DNA of 8,659 nucleotides, from assembly GCA_029880275.1 (NCBI GenBank), contig JAOUOQ010000068.1:1-8659 (forward strand). The letters run 5' to 3'. Each line of letters begins with the position of its first letter. Position 1 is the first letter of the stretch. Of this stretch, positions 6,119 through 8,659 are shown piece after piece. Source of the stretch: Candidatus Aminicenantota bacterium. GTDB taxonomy: Bacteria > Acidobacteriota > B3-B38 > Guanabaribacteriales > B3-B38. A program made the translations under genes and the position numbers. The notes under the pieces were generated by a model. It saw only the letters and a list, made by a program, of their open reading frames with translations, was not told the origin of the DNA and ran no database searches.

Positions 6119-8591
6119 TATGATACTAACAGTAATCGCCTTAGTAGTTGCTCTTGCCTAAGTGGACCTCGCCCTGAGCGTTTACCCCACCGAAGGCTTT
6201 GAAGCTTCTGACAATGGTGCCATCGACTTTACACACATGCACTGCGGAACTCCCCCCCTCACCATGAGCGCAGATTATCTCGTCAATGCCATCGTTATCT
6301 ATATCACCGGTGGTTATGTGAACATCACCGTTGGGGTTACCACCAAGCACAAAAACAGAGAACTTGCTGATAAAAGTGCCATCCTTGTCAAACAGCTTGA
6401 CTATGTTGCTCCCGTTGTAGCCGGTGGCTGTGGCTATCTCTAAATCAGCGTCGGCATCAAAGTTCCCTACCGCCACATGCACCTCACCGCTGGGATTACC
6501 TATGGGACCGTAAGCTTTGAAGCTGCGAATGAGGGTTCCATCATAGCTGAATATCTTCACTACGGAGCTGCCGCCCTCTCCCATGCCGGCGATTATCTCG
6601 TCAATGCCATCGGCATTCTCCAGGTCACCCGCTGCCAGGTGAACCTCACCCTGAGCATTGCCAATGCCAAAAGCTTTGAAGTTGGTGATGGATGTGCCAT
6701 TGGTCTTGAAGACCTTTATCCACGACTTTCCACCTTCGCCCTGGGCTACCGCTATCTCGTTATCCGCGGGGACAGCATCACAATTCCCTATGGTCAGATG
6801 CACCTCACCGTTGGTATTCACTGCTCCGAAGGCTTTGAAGGAACTGATAGCGGAGCCGTTGACCTCAAAGAGCTTAACCCAGGATTTTCCCCCTTCACCC
6901 TGACCGGCGGCAATCTCATCCCGGCCGTCGGCATCCGTATCAGCCACTGCCAGATGCACCTCACCCTGGGAATTTGTCGCTCCGAAAGCTTTGAAAGAAT
7001 TCCAACTGTTTCCCAGGAGGCTGAACTCATTTATCAGGCTTGTGCCGCCACGACCGTGAGCGGTAATAAGGGCACCGCCGCCGGCAATCAAATAGGTCTC
7101 CCCGGTCATGCCGCTCGCAAAAGGGGCACCGATAGCTATATCATCATATCCGTCCCCATTTATATCCCCGCTGGCTAACGCATGGCCCGAGCGACCCGAA
7201 TCCCCGAAGATAGCGATGTGGGGAGCTGAGAGCGACCTCAGGTCGACGACAACGGGCGAAGATGGGCTAAAGCCGAATACTACATAAGTCTTCCCGGCTG
7301 CGCTTCTTACTTCAGTAGCGCCGATGATTATATCGTCATATCCGTCACCGTTTACATCCCCACTGGCCACCGCAGAGCCTGATAAATTATTATAGGATTC
7401 CCCCTTGACGGTGATGTTGGCTTCGGTATTCAGGGCGATAGTTGAAGGCGGTGAGCTGGAGCCGAAAGCCACATGGGTCTCCCCGGCATCATGCATATAC
7501 GGCAAACTGCGGTCAGAATAATGCTCACCGATGATTAAATCATCAAATCCGTCTCCGTTTACATTCCCGATGGCCAGAGCAAAGCTGGACTCACCATCCC
7601 CACTCGCGGTGATATCGGCAGATGTGCTCAGTTCGACAGTTGTGGGAGGCGTGCCGGAGCCGAAGACCACATAGGTTTTGTTAGCAGGATAGGCACCGAT
7701 GATTATATCATCATAATCGTCACCATTTACATTCCCGCTGGCAACCCTATAGCCAGAGAAATTCCCCGCACCGACACCGTAGAGGGTAATATTGGCTTGG
7801 GTGCTCAAATCGACAGTTGCAGGCATTGAGCCGGAGCCGAACACCACATAGGTTTCCCCGGCATCGGTTCGCACAGGGTCACCCGGGTCAGCCGCATAGG
7901 CGCCGATGATGAGGTCATCAAATCCGTCATTATTTACATCTCCGCTGGCAACCGCACAGCCAGATAAACTCCCGGCATTAGCCCCCCAGACGGTGACATC
8001 AGCGTTTTGGGTCCCCAGGTCGATAACTGTGGGTGATGAAAAAACCTTGCCCAAGATGACATAGGTCGCCCCGGCCCAACTGCGTGCAGGGTCACCAGGG
8101 TCAGCATATAAAGAACCGACGATCAGGTCATCGTATCCGTCGCCATTGATATCCCCGCTGGCTACCGCCCAGCCTAAATTATCATCCTGACCAGCCCCGA
8201 TGACGGTGATGTCGGGCCATTGGCTGCTCATATCATAAGTTGAGGGCGGCGAGCTGGAGCCAAAGATAACCTGGGCATAGCCGCGAACATCTAAACAATC
8301 AATGGCACCGCCCCATCTGGCGCCGATGATGATGTCCTCATAGCCGTCCCCGTTGAGGTCCCCATAAGCCAGCGCACAGCCAGAAAAATCCTCAGCATTC
8401 TTCCCCAGCACCCGCATATCCCCCCACACCTTATCCAGGTCAATCACCCTCTGCGCACACAGCATCCCGGAGATGGCAAGAATGATTACCAGAAAAACCG
8501 AAATTGTAAAACCATTCTGACGAACCATATTAACTACCCCCTTCTTTTTAATAAGGTAAATCCCCCCTACCACCGCGGCGAGGAGAATTAC
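6119..8591 (-). repeat. Tandem duplication unit, copy B
   Basis: Copy B of the duplicated segment (partner 3281-5831). Its upstream limit falls within a few bases of a TAA at 8588-8590 that may end the preceding gene. The unit therefore appears to consist of leader, gene and a few bases of 3' flank. Confidence 0.7.
6141..8528 (-). CDS. Secreted double beta-propeller protein: seven FG-GAP repeats plus six KAFG repeats (copy B)
   Basis: The 795-residue paralogue of the 3303-5765 product has the same plan. A signal peptide covers 1-25 (cut likely at LCA/QRV). VIDLDKVWGDMRVLG follows, then seven FG-GAP loops starting at D57, D127, D197, N266, N322, D391 and D455, then six repeats with GG or NG at 494, 546, 599, 652, 705 and 758, ending GEVHLGKSNY. 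Blades 4 and 5 have Asn in place of the first Asp of the calcium loop, and the blade 4-5 spacing is short (56 residues) because the ADPGDP-R-AGE loop is missing. The frame is open further up to a GTG at 8594. I chose the ATG at 8528 because it aligns with the paralogue's start and signal peptide and has AAGGGGG (8537-8543) at the same eight-base spacing. It may be transcribed with a gene to the right of the window. A secreted binding or adhesion role is inferred. Confidence 0.88.
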   Translation of the reverse strand: MVRQNGFTISVFLVIILAISGMLCAQRVIDLDKVWGDMRVLGKNAEDFSGCALAYGDLNGDGYEDIIIGARWGGAIDCLDVRGYAQVIFGSSSPPSTYDMSSQWPDITVIGAGQDDNLGWAVASGDINGDGYDDLIVGSLYADPGDPARSWAGATYVILGKVFSSPTVIDLGTQNADVTVWGANAGSLSGCAVASGDVNNDGFDDLIIGAYAADPGDPVRTDAGETYVVFGSGSMPATVDLSTQANITLYGVGAGNFSGYRVASGNVNGDDYDDIIIGAYPANKTYVVFGSGTPPTTVELSTSADITASGDGESSFALAIGNVNGDGFDDLIIGEHYSDRSLPYMHDAGETHVAFGSSSPPSTIALNTEANITVKGESYNNLSGSAVASGDVNGDGYDDIIIGATEVRSAAGKTYVVFGFSPSSPVVVDLRSLSAPHIAIFGDSGRSGHALASGDINGDGYDDIAIGAPFASGMTGETYLIAGGGALITAHGRGGTSLINEFSLLGNSWNSFKAFGATNSQGEVHLAVADTDADGRDEIAAGQGEGGKSWVKLFEVNGSAISSFKAFGAVNTNGEVHLTIGNCDAVPADNEIAVAQGEGGKSWIKVFKTNGTSITNFKAFGIGNAQGEVHLAAGDLENADGIDEIIAGMGEGGSSVVKIFSYDGTLIRSFKAYGPIGNPSGEVHVAVGNFDADADLEIATATGYNGSNIVKLFDKDGTFISKFSVFVLGGNPNGDVHITTGDIDNDGIDEIICAHGEGGSSAVHVCKVDGTIVRSFKAFGGVNAQGEVHLGKSNY

Positions 8592-8659
8592 CACTTGTTT
8601 TCTATTTGTGGGAAAGAAAAATCAACCACCGGCAAGTTCTCCTTCACAAGCGCATTTAC
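8588..8659 (-). CDS. Possible C-terminal end of an upstream gene (partial)
   Basis: From the right edge a minus-strand frame is open for 23 codons to a TAA at 8588-8590. It encodes VNALVKENLPVVDFSFPQ plus five more residues ending in W. The text looks like real protein, and its stop falls within a few bases of the duplication limit 60 bases before the copy B start, as expected of an operon neighbour. It is too short to assign to a family, and chance cannot be excluded. Confidence 0.35.
   Translation of the reverse strand, partial: VNALVKENLPVVDFSFPQIENKW

Larger units (their letters stand above)
5766..6140. other. Intergenic region between the two propeller genes
   Basis: This 375-base stretch holds the leader of copy A (5766-5831, homologous to 8529-8591), its promoter and palindrome (5841-5869), and the 3' flank of copy B (6119-6140). 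An inverted pair GACGGT/ACCGTC (6018-6023, 6044-6049) overlaps a direct repeat GTCTTATG (6022-6029, 6047-6054). TCTATGTCA occurs twice (5892-5900, 5921-5929). AAGCAG/CTGCTT (6085-6090, 6113-6118) is a loose hairpin without a T run. A plus frame of about 40 codons ending near 6075 contains CFKCDYRLMETLPEK but lacks a start. I do not call a gene here. Confidence 0.5.

Noticed and set aside
6477..7178. Plus-strand open frame of 233 codons inside copy B
   Set aside because: It is a shadow of the repeat-coding minus strand. Its text mirrors the KAFG repeats in the wrong frame, and it has no ribosome site.
8529..8594. Longer version of the copy B protein from GTG 8594, adding MVILLAAVVGGIYLIKKKG
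   Set aside because: It would place a second hydrophobic segment ahead of a complete signal peptide and overlap the possible upstream stop. The ATG at 8528 aligns with the paralogue and has a correctly spaced ribosome site.

Overview
The window looks like chromosomal DNA of a bacterium. It has Shine-Dalgarno sites, a sigma70-type promoter, a tRNA with encoded CCA and Sec/Tat export signals. The set of exported proteins (GH99-type glycosidase, CAP-TPR protein, large FG-GAP/beta-propeller proteins) fits an uncultured, probably Gram-negative-type lineage with many secreted proteins. The phylum cannot be fixed from the sequence. No mobile element, CRISPR array or integrase is visible.

Layout. 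Positions 1-310 hold a short open tail of a possible upstream gene and a tRNA-Val(CAC) with a promoter in front of it. A minus-strand gene at 409-1671 encodes a Tat-exported GH99-like endo-alpha-mannosidase. A plus-strand gene at 1831-2949, divergent from it, encodes a secreted CAP (SCP/PR1-type) domain followed by four TPR repeats. A 353-base non-coding stretch follows. Two large paralogous genes then lie head-to-tail on the minus strand (6141-8528 upstream, 3303-5765 downstream). At the right edge the last 23 codons of a possible further minus-strand gene may be present, ending just ahead of the 6141-8528 gene.

The two paralogues are the centre of interest. Each has a Sec signal peptide, then seven FG-GAP repeats with DxNGDGxDD calcium loops, as in the seven-bladed propeller of integrin alpha chains. 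Six copies of a different repeat of about 53 residues follow (GG-S-VK-F--DG---SFKAFG---QGEVH). These begin and end so that the chain could close into a second propeller. Homology extends about 65 bases before each start codon and about 22 bases past each stop, which marks a tandem duplication of about 2.5 kb. The downstream copy has acquired its own TTGACA-17-TAATAT promoter, overlapped by a perfect 12-base palindrome. It also carries near-identical two-blade DNA repeats, a sign of recent internal recombination.

Together the genes suggest an envelope or extracellular function: a glycan-cleaving enzyme, a CAP-TPR protein and two adhesin-like or ligand-binding double propellers. That they act in one system is inference from proximity. 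The strand arrangement does not make them a single operon.
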